Of a DNA stretch of 64,000 nt, positions 44,149 to 53,490 are shown piece by piece. The first letter of the stretch is position 1. The number at the start of each line of letters is the position of its first letter. This DNA comes from Rubrivivax sp. (GTDB lineage: Bacteria; Pseudomonadota; Gammaproteobacteria; Burkholderiales; Burkholderiaceae_C), in NCBI GenBank assembly GCA_027490215.1, contig JAIXYO010000030.1, forward strand, positions 1 through 64,000, read 5' to 3'. The position numbers were made by a program, and so were the translations under genes. The notes beneath the pieces were generated by a model that saw nothing but the letters and a program-made list of their open reading frames with translations, had not been told where the DNA came from and did no database searches.

Positions 44149-45123
44149 ATGATCGAAGGACCACAGCGGCGCCAGACCACCATGACCTCGTTTGCTTTCC
44201 AGTCCCACGGTGCATTCCTGAAAGCGCCGCCAGCCGACGCGAGTTCCCGCTACGCCGTGGCGGGCGTGGCATGGGACGGTTCGGTGACGAACCGTCCCGG
44301 CGCCCGCTTCGGGCCGCAGTCGATCCGTCGGTCCAGCCACATGCTGTGCGATGCGATCCATCCTGTGTTCGATGTGTCGCCGCTCGGACCGCCCGTCGCC
44401 AGCCTGGGCGATGCAGGCGACCTGCCCCTGCCCAACACCAGCCTGGAGGGCATGCGCGAGGCGATGGCCCCTCTGGTGCATGACCTGCTACGGGCGCATC
44501 ACATGGTGTGGTTGGGTGGTGACCACTCGATCACGCTGCCACTGCTTCGGGCCTACAAGTCCTGGCTGGGTCGTCCGCTGGCCGTGATCCATTTCGATGC
44601 CCACTGCGACACCTGGACCGACCACTTCGGCGAGCCCAGTGGCCACGGCACCTGGGTCTATGAAGCGATTCAGGAGGGACTGGTGATTCCCGCGTGCTTC
44701 ACGCAGATCGGCATCCGCTCGGCTGGCGAGCGCGCGGCCCGCGAGTACGTGCGCGATCAGGGCGGCTTGATCTACACGGCCCGCGACCTGCGCGGACTGG
44801 AAAGCCCGCAACAACTGGCTCCGGTTTTTGGTGGGATTCGATCGCGATTGGCCGAACACGGCCACCCGCCGGTCTATCTGAGCCTGGACATTGACTGCCT
44901 GGACCCCGCCTTCGCGCCCGGCACCGGCACCCCCGAGCCCGGCGGCATGACGACCAACCAGGTGCTCAGCGTGCTGGAGGAACTGTCCGACCTGCCGTTT
45001 ATCGGCATGGACTGCGTGGAGGTGGCCCCGGCCTACGACCATGCCGAGCTGACCAGCAATGCCGCCGCAAACTTCGTCTGGACCTACCTCTGCGGGCGCA
45101 TCGCGAACGACCCGGAAGCCTGA
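44149..45123 (+). CDS. speB: Agmatinase (ureohydrolase family)
   Basis: A 324-residue ureohydrolase. Binuclear Mn ligands are visible in LGGDHSITLPLLRAY, VIHFDAHCDTW and LSLDIDCLDPAFAPGTGTPE. Context with putrescine genes favours agmatinase (agmatine to putrescine plus urea), but guanidinobutyrase or a related enzyme is possible. Start at 44149 or 44182 (MTSFAFQS, closer to family N-termini); neither has a strong ribosome site. It starts the polyamine region and is convergent with the Lrp gene. Confidence 0.88.
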   Translation: MIEGPQRRQTTMTSFAFQSHGAFLKAPPADASSRYAVAGVAWDGSVTNRPGARFGPQSIRRSSHMLCDAIHPVFDVSPLGPPVASLGDAGDLPLPNTSLEGMREAMAPLVHDLLRAHHMVWLGGDHSITLPLLRAYKSWLGRPLAVIHFDAHCDTWTDHFGEPSGHGTWVYEAIQEGLVIPACFTQIGIRSAGERAAREYVRDQGGLIYTARDLRGLESPQQLAPVFGGIRSRLAEHGHPPVYLSLDIDCLDPAFAPGTGTPEPGGMTTNQVLSVLEELSDLPFIGMDCVEVAPAYDHAELTSNAAANFVWTYLCGRIANDPEA

Positions 45124-45150
45124 TCCGGCATCAATCGATAGCCTGCAGCC

Positions 45151-45633
45151 TCAATCCGTCGGCAGCGCGGTGGTCTTCTTCACCGTGCGCAACACCAGCA
45201 TCGAGTTTGACCGAGTCACCCCCGGCAGGCTGGACAGCACGTGGCTATGGAAGTGCTCCAGGTCTTCTGCATCTCGGTAGGTGAAGCGCAGCAGGTAGTC
45301 GTTGGTCCCGGCGACGTAAAAGCAGTCGTGGATTTCGGGCACATCGCGGATGGCCTGCTCGAAGGTGTCCATCGTCGCGCGCGTGAGCTTTTCCAGATTG
45401 ACGATGGTGTAGCTGGTGCCGTGGCGGCCGACCTGCTTCGGATCGACCAGCGCCACGTACTGCGCAATCACCCCGCGGTCTTCCAAGGCCTTCACGCGTC
45501 GAAGGCAGGCCGAAGGTGACAAATGCACTTTCGCGGCGAGTTCGATGTTGGTCAGCTTCGCGTCGGCCTGCAGCACCTCCAGCAGGGCTCGGTCGATGGC
45601 ATCCAATGTCGCTTCTTTAGCCTGACTTCGCAT
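45151..45633 (-). CDS. Lrp/AsnC family transcriptional regulator
   Basis: A 160-residue Lrp-type regulator: N-terminal helix-turn-helix (LTNIELAAKVHLSPSACLRR) and a RAM effector domain (DCFYVAGTNDYLLRF). Lrp-like proteins sense amino acids. The start at 45633 (MRSQAKEAT) fits the family. It is divergent from the aminotransferase gene at 45782, so it probably controls the polyamine genes. Confidence 0.92.
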   Translation of the reverse strand: MRSQAKEATLDAIDRALLEVLQADAKLTNIELAAKVHLSPSACLRRVKALEDRGVIAQYVALVDPKQVGRHGTSYTIVNLEKLTRATMDTFEQAIRDVPEIHDCFYVAGTNDYLLRFTYRDAEDLEHFHSHVLSSLPGVTRSNSMLVLRTVKKTTALPTD

Positions 45634-45781
45634 GTTTCCCCAGAAAATGCAACTGACACGCTTGATTATTGCGTTCGGAGAGCCGGCCGACCAGCCAAAG
45701 AGCTCCCAAATTTCAAGCGTCAACCACTAAACTGAATCCATGGAATCCGGTTGTTCAACGGCTCACCTGAAAGACACCACG

Positions 45782-47089
45782 ATGCAACCCAAGCTCGACG
45801 CGTACTGGATGCCCTTCACGGCCAATCGGCAGTTCAAGGCAGCGCCGCGGATCGTCTCTGGCGCGGCAGGTATGCACTTCATCACCGCGGAGGGTCGCCA
45901 GGTACTTGACGGTGTGGCCGGGCTCTGGTGCGTCAATGCCGGTCACGGTCGCCCACGCATCACGGAAGCGATTCAGAAACAAGCCGCGGAACTCGATTTC
46001 GCCCCGCCCTTCCAGATGGGTCATCCGAAGGTGTTCGAGTTGGCCGAGCGTCTGGTGGAGCTCACGCCCCCAGGCCTCGACAAGGTCTTCTTCACCAACT
46101 CAGGCTCGGAATCGGTAGACACCGCCTTGAAGATGGCGCTCGGTTACCACCGCGTGCGAGGCGAAGGTCAGCGGACTCGCCTGATCGGCCGCGAACGTGG
46201 CTATCACGGTGTCAATTTCGGCGGTATTTCTGTCGGTGGCATGGTTGCGAACCGAAGGATGTTCGGTCAGATGCTGGGCGGCGTCGATCACATCCGCCAT
46301 ACCCATGACCCGCAGCGGAATTCGTTCAGCAAGGGCCAACCCGAGCACGGCGCTGAACTGGCCGACGATCTTGAACGGCTGATCGCGTTGCACGACGCCT
46401 CGACCATTGCCGCCGTCATCGTGGAGCCGGTCGCTGGTTCGACGGGGGTACTGGTGCCGCCGAAGGGCTACCTGCAGCGGCTGCGATCCATCTGTGACAA
46501 GCACGGGATCCTGTTGATCTTCGACGAAGTCATCACCGGCTTTGGTCGCCTCGGCTCTCCGTTCGCAGCCAACCATTTCGGCGTCACCCCCGACCTGATG
46601 ACCGTCGCGAAGGGATTGACCAACGGCTGTGTGCCGATGGGTGCTGTGTTTGCGAAGCAGTTCATCTACGACGCCTTCATGACCGGTCCGGAGCACCTGA
46701 TCGAGTTCTTCCACGGCTACACCTACTCCGGCCATCCGCTGGCTTGTGCCGCAGCACTGGGCACACTGGACACCTACGCCGAAGAAGGCTTGCTGACACG
46801 GGGCAGAGACATGGCGCCAGCCTTCGAGGCCGCAGTGCACTCGTTGGCCGGCCTGCCGAACGTCGTCGACATCCGCAACATCGGACTGGTCGGCGGCATC
46901 GAGTTGGCGCCGCTTGCGGGCGAACCCGGCAAGCGGGCATTCAATGTGTTTCTGGACTGCTGGGAGCATGGCGTGCTGGTGCGCACCACGGGCGATACCA
47001 TCGCGCTGTCGCCACCGCTGATCATCGAGCCACAGCACATTGAGCAGATCGTCGGCACGCTCGCTGACGCGATTCGACGGGCCGCCTGA
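45782..47089 (+). CDS. Class III omega-aminotransferase (beta-alanine/putrescine-pyruvate type)
   Basis: A 435-residue PLP enzyme of class III. Lys in TVAKGLTNGCVPMG should bind PLP; FFTNSGSESVDTALKMAL, GYHGVNFGG and LIFDEVITGFGRLG are typical. It resembles beta-alanine-pyruvate aminotransferases (DAYWMPFTANRQFKA at the N-terminus). Here it may transaminate an omega-amine made in polyamine breakdown. The start at 45782 matches the family. Divergent from the Lrp gene. Confidence 0.9.
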   Translation: MQPKLDAYWMPFTANRQFKAAPRIVSGAAGMHFITAEGRQVLDGVAGLWCVNAGHGRPRITEAIQKQAAELDFAPPFQMGHPKVFELAERLVELTPPGLDKVFFTNSGSESVDTALKMALGYHRVRGEGQRTRLIGRERGYHGVNFGGISVGGMVANRRMFGQMLGGVDHIRHTHDPQRNSFSKGQPEHGAELADDLERLIALHDASTIAAVIVEPVAGSTGVLVPPKGYLQRLRSICDKHGILLIFDEVITGFGRLGSPFAANHFGVTPDLMTVAKGLTNGCVPMGAVFAKQFIYDAFMTGPEHLIEFFHGYTYSGHPLACAAALGTLDTYAEEGLLTRGRDMAPAFEAAVHSLAGLPNVVDIRNIGLVGGIELAPLAGEPGKRAFNVFLDCWEHGVLVRTTGDTIALSPPLIIEPQHIEQIVGTLADAIRRAA

Positions 47090-47131
47090 CCACAGGCGGC
47101 CGGACTGTCAAACCGCAGCCCGCCCTACTCC

Positions 47132-48490
47132 ATGAGCTTCCTGGACACCGATCGCGATCTGGCTCGCCATTCGTACTACGACGCTACCGTGCAGCGTCCG
47201 GCAGCATCGCCCACTCTGGCAGCAGACATCGAATGCGATGTCGCCATTGTCGGCGGCGGTCTGGCAGGCCTGTCAGCAGCGATCGAGCTCGCTGATCGCG
47301 GCTTCGACGTCGTGTTGCTCGAAGCCAGGCAGGTCGGCTGGGGTGCCTCCGGGCGCAACGGCGGACAGGCGCTGGCGGGCCTGGCCTGCGAGCAGGACAC
47401 GATCGAAGCGCAGCTCGGCCTCGACGAGGCGCGCCGCGTCTGGTCGATGACGATCGAGGCACTCGCCCTGATTCAGCAACGGTGCACGCGCTTCCAGATC
47501 GATTGCGACTGGCGTCCCGGTTACCTGAGTCTGGCGGTCAGCGACCGCAAGGCGCGTGAACTGCAGGCCTGGCAAGTGCGCATGCAGTCTCTTTATGCCC
47601 ATGAGACCGCCTGGATCACGTCGCGGCAACTGCCGCAATGGATCGCCAGCCCGCGCTTTCACAGCGGGCTCCACGATCCGCTGTCGGGCCACCTGCATCC
47701 GCTCAAGTACAGCCTCGGTCTCGCGCGAGGTGCCGCCCAGCTTGGCGTGCGCCTGTTTGAAAACTCTGCCGTGACCGCACTCGATGCCGCCGCAGCCGCT
47801 GGTGGCTCGGTGAGATTGCGCACCGCCGGTGGCAGCGTGCGGGCCGCGCATGTGCTGTTGGCCGGCAACGTCTACCTGCAGGGCGTGGCACCGATGCTGG
47901 AGCCACGCATCATGCCGGTCGGCACCTACATCATCGCCTCCAAGGTGCTGGATGCGGAGCTGGCTCAGTCGCTGATCCCCTCGGGCTCGGCGGTCTGCGA
48001 CACCAATTTCGTGCTCGATTACTTCCGCGTTGCCAGTCACGCCACCCCGGCGAGCGTCGATCACCGCATGATCTACGGCGGGCGCGTCAGCTACAGCACC
48101 TCGACACCGATGAACCTGGCCGCGAGCATGCAAAAGCGCATGGCGAAGACCTTTCCTCAGCTCCAGGGCACGGGCGTTGAGTTCGCCTGGGGCGGGTTTG
48201 TCGACATCTCGATGAATCGGGCCCCGGATTTCGGTCGCCTCGCTGATCGAATGCCACCAGGCTCCGCGCCTGGCCTGTCGAACGTCTACTACCTGCAGGG
48301 CTTTTCAGGACATGGACTGGCGCTGACCGGCATCGCAGGCAAGCTGGTGGCTGAGGCGATCGACGGCGACGCCAGCCGATTCGATACCTTCAGCCGCCTT
48401 CGGCACCGTGAATTTCCTGGGGGTAAGCTTCTGCGCACGCCTGCCCTGGTTGCTGGCATGGCTTATTACCGATTGAAGGATCTGATGTGA
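47132..48490 (+). CDS. puuB: FAD-dependent oxidoreductase, PuuB-like (gamma-glutamylputrescine oxidase)
   Basis: A 452-residue DAO-type flavoenzyme with a dinucleotide motif VAIVGGGLAGLSAAIELADRG near residue 38 and GWGASGRNGGQ after it, the typical PuuB/amine-oxidase pattern. In the Puu pathway PuuB oxidises gamma-glutamylputrescine to the aldehyde. Its neighbours puuD and puuA support this. A general D-amino acid-type oxidase is the alternative. Confidence 0.85.
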   Translation: MSFLDTDRDLARHSYYDATVQRPAASPTLAADIECDVAIVGGGLAGLSAAIELADRGFDVVLLEARQVGWGASGRNGGQALAGLACEQDTIEAQLGLDEARRVWSMTIEALALIQQRCTRFQIDCDWRPGYLSLAVSDRKARELQAWQVRMQSLYAHETAWITSRQLPQWIASPRFHSGLHDPLSGHLHPLKYSLGLARGAAQLGVRLFENSAVTALDAAAAAGGSVRLRTAGGSVRAAHVLLAGNVYLQGVAPMLEPRIMPVGTYIIASKVLDAELAQSLIPSGSAVCDTNFVLDYFRVASHATPASVDHRMIYGGRVSYSTSTPMNLAASMQKRMAKTFPQLQGTGVEFAWGGFVDISMNRAPDFGRLADRMPPGSAPGLSNVYYLQGFSGHGLALTGIAGKLVAEAIDGDASRFDTFSRLRHREFPGGKLLRTPALVAGMAYYRLKDLM

Positions 48491-48584
48491 AGAGCCTGCG
48501 CAGGCACAGTCATTGCACGAGTCGCCACTGCCTGCACCTGTGACGAGCAATCCCTGCCGCCCGCCAAGCGCCTCCAACCCCATC

Positions 48585-49367
48585 ATGAAACGCAAACCCG
48601 TCGTCCTTGTGCCAGCCTGTCATCGCAGGGTGGAGGAACACGTCAGCCACACCGTCGGCAAGAAGTACACCGACGCGGTGCGACTTGCCGGGTGCCTGCC
48701 ACTGCTGTTCACCACCATCGAGGGGACCGATGAACTGAGCGACCTGCTCGATCTGGCCGATGGTGTCCTGCTGACCGGCTCGCCCTCGAATGTCCACCCC
48801 AGCCATTTCGGCGAGCCCGTACACGACACCAGCCTGCCGCTCGATCCCGATCGCGATGCGGCGACGCTTGCACTCATTCCGCAGGCCATTGCGCGCGGCA
48901 TCCCGGTGATGGCAATCTGCCGTGGTTTCCAGGAGGTGAACGTCGCGCTTGGCGGCAGCCTGTTTCAGGCGGTGCATGAAGTTGACGGCCAGCTGGATCA
49001 CCGCGGCGCCGACGAGGGCCCCCTCGAAGTGGTCTACGGTCTGGCCCATTCAGTTGATCTCGAGCCGGGCGGATTGCTTGCCGGCCTGCTCAAGCGCGAA
49101 AAGATCGAAGTCAACTCGGTGCACGGTCAAGGCGTGAAGCGCCTGGCACCTGGCCTGCGTGTGGAAGCCCGCGCACCCGATGGCCTGATCGAGTCGTTCT
49201 CGCTGGAAAACGGCGCCGCACCGTCTCCCGGCTTTCTGCTCGGTGTGCAGTGGCACCCGGAGTGGCAAGCGCACCGCAATCCGGTATCGACCCAACTGTT
49301 CGAAGCCTTCGGGCGAGCCTGCAGCAACTTTCGCGACCGTCATCGAGGCCCCGACGGGAGCCGCTGA
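48585..49367 (+). CDS. puuD: Gamma-glutamyl-GABA hydrolase (class I glutamine amidotransferase, peptidase C26)
   Basis: A 260-residue protein of the PuuD type, which cleaves gamma-glutamyl-GABA to glutamate and GABA. Nucleophile Cys in MAICRGFQEVN, oxyanion/gating region LLTGSPSNVHP, and the catalytic His/Glu in GVQWHPEW. The start at 48585 (MKRKPVVLVPAC) fits known proteins. It lies between puuB and puuA. Confidence 0.93.
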   Translation: MKRKPVVLVPACHRRVEEHVSHTVGKKYTDAVRLAGCLPLLFTTIEGTDELSDLLDLADGVLLTGSPSNVHPSHFGEPVHDTSLPLDPDRDAATLALIPQAIARGIPVMAICRGFQEVNVALGGSLFQAVHEVDGQLDHRGADEGPLEVVYGLAHSVDLEPGGLLAGLLKREKIEVNSVHGQGVKRLAPGLRVEARAPDGLIESFSLENGAAPSPGFLLGVQWHPEWQAHRNPVSTQLFEAFGRACSNFRDRHRGPDGSR

Positions 49368-49421
49368 CCGACATACGAAGACCCACACGACAACGACTGC
49401 AACTCCTCAAGGTGACATCCC

Positions 49422-50789
49422 ATGGTGGCCCGAGAAAACTTCACTTTCAGCGACCTCGAAAACTGGTTCAACGAGCGCCGCGTGACCGAGATCGAATGCC
49501 TGGTTCCCGACCTCACCGGCGTGGCCCGCGGCAAGATCCTGCCGCGCGAGAAATTCACCGAAGACCGCGGCATGCGGCTGCCGGAGGCGATCGTCGCCAT
49601 CGGGGTGACGGGTGAATTCCCGGCCGAAGGCCCTTACTACGACGTGATCCACGCCACCGACCGCGACATGCACCTGCGCCCCGATCCGTCGACCGTGCGC
49701 ATCGTGCCCTGGGCGACCGACCCGACGGCGCAGGTCATCCACGACTGCTTCGACCGCGATGGCGTGATGATTCCGTACGCACCCCGCTCGGTGCTGCGCC
49801 GCATCTGCGACCTGTATGACGCCGAAGGCTGGGCGCCGGTGGTCGCACCCGAACTCGAGTTCTATCTGATCGAGCGCAACGCCGACCCCAACACGCCGCT
49901 GCGCCCGCCGAAGGGCCGCAGCGGCCGCGCCGAGACCTCGCGGCAGGCTTACTCGATCGACGCCGTGAATGAGTTCGACCCGCTGTTCGAGGACATCTAC
50001 GCCTACTGCGAGAAGATGGAGCTCAACGTCGATACGCTGATCCACGAGGTCGGCGCGGGGCAGATGGAAATCAACTTCTTCCACGACCATCCGCTGGGTC
50101 TGGCCGACGAGGTGTTCTTCTTCAAGCGCACGATCCGCGAGGCCGCGATGCGCCACGAGATGTACGCCACCTTCATGGCCAAGCCGATGTCCAACGAGCC
50201 GGGTAGTGCCATGCATGTGCACCAGAGCGTGGTCAACAAGGTCACCGGCAAGAACATCTTCAGCAACCCCGATGGCTCGCCATCGAAGGAGTTCTACTGG
50301 TATATCGGTGGCCTGCAGAAGTACACGCCGGCGGCCATGGCGCTGTTCGCACCGTACGTCAACTCGTACCGTCGACTCGCCCGCTCGACCGCCGCGCCGA
50401 TCAACATCCAGTGGGGCACTGACAACCGGACGGTTGGCATCCGTTCACCGGTGGCAACGGCTGCCGCACGACGCATCGAGAACCGGGTGATCGGCGCCGA
50501 CGCGAACCCCTACGTCGCCTTCGCAGCAACCTTGGCTTGCGGCTACCTGGGCATCAAGAACAGGGTCGAGCCGGCCAGTGAATGCAAGGGTGACGCCTAC
50601 TTGTCCGAATATCAGTTGCCGCGTTCACTGAGCGAAGCGCTGGGCTGGTTGGCCGACGAGAAGGATCTGCACGATGTGCTGGGAAAATCGTTCATCACGG
50701 TGTACTCCGAGGTCAAGGAAATCGAGCACGATGAATTCATGAAGGTCATCTCGCCATGGGAGCGCGAGCACCTGCTGCTCCACGTGTGA
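49422..50789 (+). CDS. puuA: Gamma-glutamylputrescine synthetase (glutamine synthetase family)
   Basis: A 455-residue member of the glutamine synthetase family, PuuA subgroup. N-terminal VTEIECLVPDLTGVARGKIL, metal-binding VAPELEFYLIER and EVGAGQMEINFFHDH, and ATP/glutamate-site PMSNEPGSAMHVHQSV are visible. It ligates glutamate to putrescine, the first step of the Puu pathway, in the cytosol. The puuD and aminotransferase neighbours agree. It lacks the adenylylation loop of GlnA. Confidence 0.92.
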   Translation: MVARENFTFSDLENWFNERRVTEIECLVPDLTGVARGKILPREKFTEDRGMRLPEAIVAIGVTGEFPAEGPYYDVIHATDRDMHLRPDPSTVRIVPWATDPTAQVIHDCFDRDGVMIPYAPRSVLRRICDLYDAEGWAPVVAPELEFYLIERNADPNTPLRPPKGRSGRAETSRQAYSIDAVNEFDPLFEDIYAYCEKMELNVDTLIHEVGAGQMEINFFHDHPLGLADEVFFFKRTIREAAMRHEMYATFMAKPMSNEPGSAMHVHQSVVNKVTGKNIFSNPDGSPSKEFYWYIGGLQKYTPAAMALFAPYVNSYRRLARSTAAPINIQWGTDNRTVGIRSPVATAAARRIENRVIGADANPYVAFAATLACGYLGIKNRVEPASECKGDAYLSEYQLPRSLSEALGWLADEKDLHDVLGKSFITVYSEVKEIEHDEFMKVISPWEREHLLLHV

Positions 50790-50838
50790 CAACCGCCCCC
50801 GCCGCCGCGTCTGACACCTGAACCCGATCGGAAACTCG

Positions 50839-52236
50839 ATGAACGCCGTGCTCCAACCCACACCGACACGCACCACCGCTGAATGGCAAGCGGCCGACAC
50901 GGCGCACTACCTGCATCCGTTCACCGACTTCAAGTCGTTGGCCAGCAAGGGGTCTCGGGTCATCACTCGGGCCGACAACATCTACCTGTGGGACAGCGAG
51001 GGCGTGAAGATCCTCGATGCGATGAGTGGCCTGTGGTGCGTGAATGTCGGCTACGGTCAGCAGGCGCTGATCGATGCAGCCACCGCCCAGCTCAAGCAAC
51101 TGCCGTTCTACAACTCGTTCTTTCAGACCGCCACCCCACCGGCGATTGAACTGGCCGAACTGCTGGCCGAGGTCACGCCACCGCAGTTCAAGCATGTGTT
51201 CTTCTCCGGCTCGGGTTCCGAGGGCAACGACACCGTGGTGCGCATGGTGCGGCGCTACTGGGACGTGCTGGGCCAACCTGAGCGCAGCGTCATCATCAGC
51301 CGCAAGAACGCGTACCACGGCTCGACCGTGGCCGGCGCCTCGCTCGGCGGCATGAGCTACATGCATGCCCAGGGCGGACTGCCGATTCCCGGCATCGTGC
51401 ACATGGAGCAGCCCTTCTGGTTCGTCCATGGTCACGGCAAAACACGCGATGAATTCGGCCTCGAAGCCGCTCGCTGGCTTGAAGCGAAGATTCTCGAAGT
51501 GGGCCCCGACAGGGTCGCCGCCTTCATCGGTGAGCCGATTCAGGGCGCCGGCGGCGTGATCGTGCCGCCCTCCACTTACTGGCCAGAGATCCAGCGCATC
51601 TGCGCCAAGTACGGCATCCTGCTGGTGTCCGATGAGGTGATCTGCGGCTTCGGTCGCACCGGGAACTGGTGGGGCTGCGAGACGATGGGCTTTCGTCCCG
51701 ACTTGATGACATTCGCCAAAGGCGTCACCTCCGGCTACATCCCGCTCGGAGGCGTGATGGTCGGCGACCGCATCGCGCGGGTGATGATCGACCAGGGCGG
51801 CGAGTTCGAGCACGGCTACACCTACAGCGGCCACCCGGTGGCTTGCGCAGTGGCACTGGCCAACATTCGGCTGATCCAGCGCGAGGGTCTGGTCGACAAG
51901 GTACGCACAGACACCGGCCCCTATCTGGCCGAGCACTTCAAGGCGCTGGCCGAGCACCCGCTGATCGGCGAGGCGCAATCGGTGGGGCTGATGGGTGCAT
52001 TGCAGATCGTCAAGGACAAGTCCACGGGTGCCTGCTTCGACGGAGCGCTTGAAGTCGGCATGATCTGCCGTGGTCACTGCTTCGCCAACGGCCTGATCAT
52101 GCGTGCGGTGGGCGACCGCATGATCATCGCCCCGCCCCTGGTCATCACCCGGGCCCAGCTCGATGACATGGTCGCCCTCATTCGCCTTTGCCTGGACGCC
52201 ACACTGCACGATCTGCAGCAACGCGGCCTGACCTGA
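50839..52236 (+). CDS. spuC: Class III aminotransferase, putrescine-pyruvate type
   Basis: A 465-residue PLP enzyme closely resembling SpuC (putrescine-pyruvate aminotransferase). PLP Lys lies in TFAKGVTSGYIPLGGV; FFSGSGSEGNDTVVRMVRRY and AYHGSTVAGASLGGM are typical. It would convert putrescine to 4-aminobutanal with pyruvate as acceptor, a second route besides PuuA/PuuB. Located between puuA and the potFGHI transporter. Confidence 0.88.
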   Translation: MNAVLQPTPTRTTAEWQAADTAHYLHPFTDFKSLASKGSRVITRADNIYLWDSEGVKILDAMSGLWCVNVGYGQQALIDAATAQLKQLPFYNSFFQTATPPAIELAELLAEVTPPQFKHVFFSGSGSEGNDTVVRMVRRYWDVLGQPERSVIISRKNAYHGSTVAGASLGGMSYMHAQGGLPIPGIVHMEQPFWFVHGHGKTRDEFGLEAARWLEAKILEVGPDRVAAFIGEPIQGAGGVIVPPSTYWPEIQRICAKYGILLVSDEVICGFGRTGNWWGCETMGFRPDLMTFAKGVTSGYIPLGGVMVGDRIARVMIDQGGEFEHGYTYSGHPVACAVALANIRLIQREGLVDKVRTDTGPYLAEHFKALAEHPLIGEAQSVGLMGALQIVKDKSTGACFDGALEVGMICRGHCFANGLIMRAVGDRMIIAPPLVITRAQLDDMVALIRLCLDATLHDLQQRGLT

Positions 52237-52338
52237 CCGGGAGCCAATGGCTCGTACTTTGCTTGTACTTTTGACTGCACACTTTCGTATCCTCCTTTCT
52301 CATCCCTTGTTGACGCGACGCCGTTTGGAGATTTCGCA

Positions 52339-53478
52339 ATGACCCGATCGCCACTGAACACGATGCTCAAGAAACTGACCTCCCTGGCCGCCCCCGCGGT
52401 TGCCGCTTCGGCCTTGTTATGGGGCGTCCCGGTCGCGGCGCAGGAGGAAGAGAAGGTTCTCAACATCTACAACTGGTCGGACTACATCGCGCCCGACACG
52501 ATCGCGAATTTCGAGAAGGAAACCGGCATCAAGGTGCGCTACGACAATTTCGACAACAACGAAATCGTCCATGCCAAGCTGGTCGCCGGCAAGACGGGCT
52601 ACGACATCGTCGTCCCCTCGTCGAACTGGGCCAAGTTGCAGGCTGATGGCGGTCTGTTGGCCAAGCTCGACAAGTCGAAGCTGCCAAACCTCAAGAACCT
52701 CGATCCGGCCATTCAGGCTCAGCTCGCCAAGCTCGACCCCGGCAACGAGTACATGGTGAACTGGCTCTGGGGTTACACCACCGTCGGCATCAATGTCGAC
52801 AAGGTCAAGGCAGCTCTCGGTGGGCTGCCGATGCCCGACAACGTCTGGGACCTCGTGTTCAAGCCGGAGTACATCTCCAAACTGAAGTCATGCGGCGTCT
52901 CCTTCCTCGATTCACCGACTGAAGTGGTGCCCGCGGCCCTGCACTACCTCGGCAAGCCACCGTACAGCAAATCGGCCGGCGACTATGCCGCCGCCGCCGC
53001 GCTGCTGAAGGCGATTCGTCCAAGCGTCACCTTGTTCAGCTCGTCGGGCTACATCAACGACATGGCCAATGGCAGCATTTGCGTGGCGCTCGGCTGGTCC
53101 GGCGACATCAACATCGCACGCCAGCGCGCGATCGACGGCAAGACGGGGCAAAAGCTCGAGGCCTTGATCCCGAAAACGGGCGGAGTGCTGTTCTTCGACG
53201 TGATGGTGATCCCCGCCGATGCACCGCACCCAGGCAATGCACTCAAGTGGATCAACTACATCCTGAAGCCCGAGGTGCACGCAGCGATCACCAACAAGGT
53301 GTTCTATGCCAACCCGAACGCCGCATCACGCCCGTTCGTGAAGCCCGAGGTCGCCAACAACCCCACCGTTTTCCTGTCCGAACAGGACATGAAGCTGATG
53401 GCCGCACCCGACTCCCTCCCCAATGACCTGCGCCGCTTGATGACACGCACCTACACCTCTTTCAAGACCGGCCTTTGA
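52339..53478 (+). CDS. potF: Polyamine ABC transporter substrate-binding protein
   Basis: A 379-residue periplasmic binding protein of the PotF/PotD type. A signal peptide (SLAAPAVAASALLWGVPVAAQ) precedes LNIYNWSDYIAPDTIANFEK, the polyamine-binding family start. Acidic and aromatic residues in the binding cleft region include VVPSSNWAKLQADGGLLAKL and MVNWLWGYTTVGIN. Start at 52339 with GGAGATTTCGCA upstream. It opens the potFGHI unit. Confidence 0.93.
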   Translation: MTRSPLNTMLKKLTSLAAPAVAASALLWGVPVAAQEEEKVLNIYNWSDYIAPDTIANFEKETGIKVRYDNFDNNEIVHAKLVAGKTGYDIVVPSSNWAKLQADGGLLAKLDKSKLPNLKNLDPAIQAQLAKLDPGNEYMVNWLWGYTTVGINVDKVKAALGGLPMPDNVWDLVFKPEYISKLKSCGVSFLDSPTEVVPAALHYLGKPPYSKSAGDYAAAAALLKAIRPSVTLFSSSGYINDMANGSICVALGWSGDINIARQRAIDGKTGQKLEALIPKTGGVLFFDVMVIPADAPHPGNALKWINYILKPEVHAAITNKVFYANPNAASRPFVKPEVANNPTVFLSEQDMKLMAAPDSLPNDLRRLMTRTYTSFKTGL

Positions 53479-53490
53479 TGCCCTGACCAG

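Noticed and set aside
50746-52221. 491-codon minus-strand frame opposite the SpuC-like gene
   Set aside because: Complementary shadow of a class III aminotransferase; the translation is low-complexity with many His, Val and Asp.
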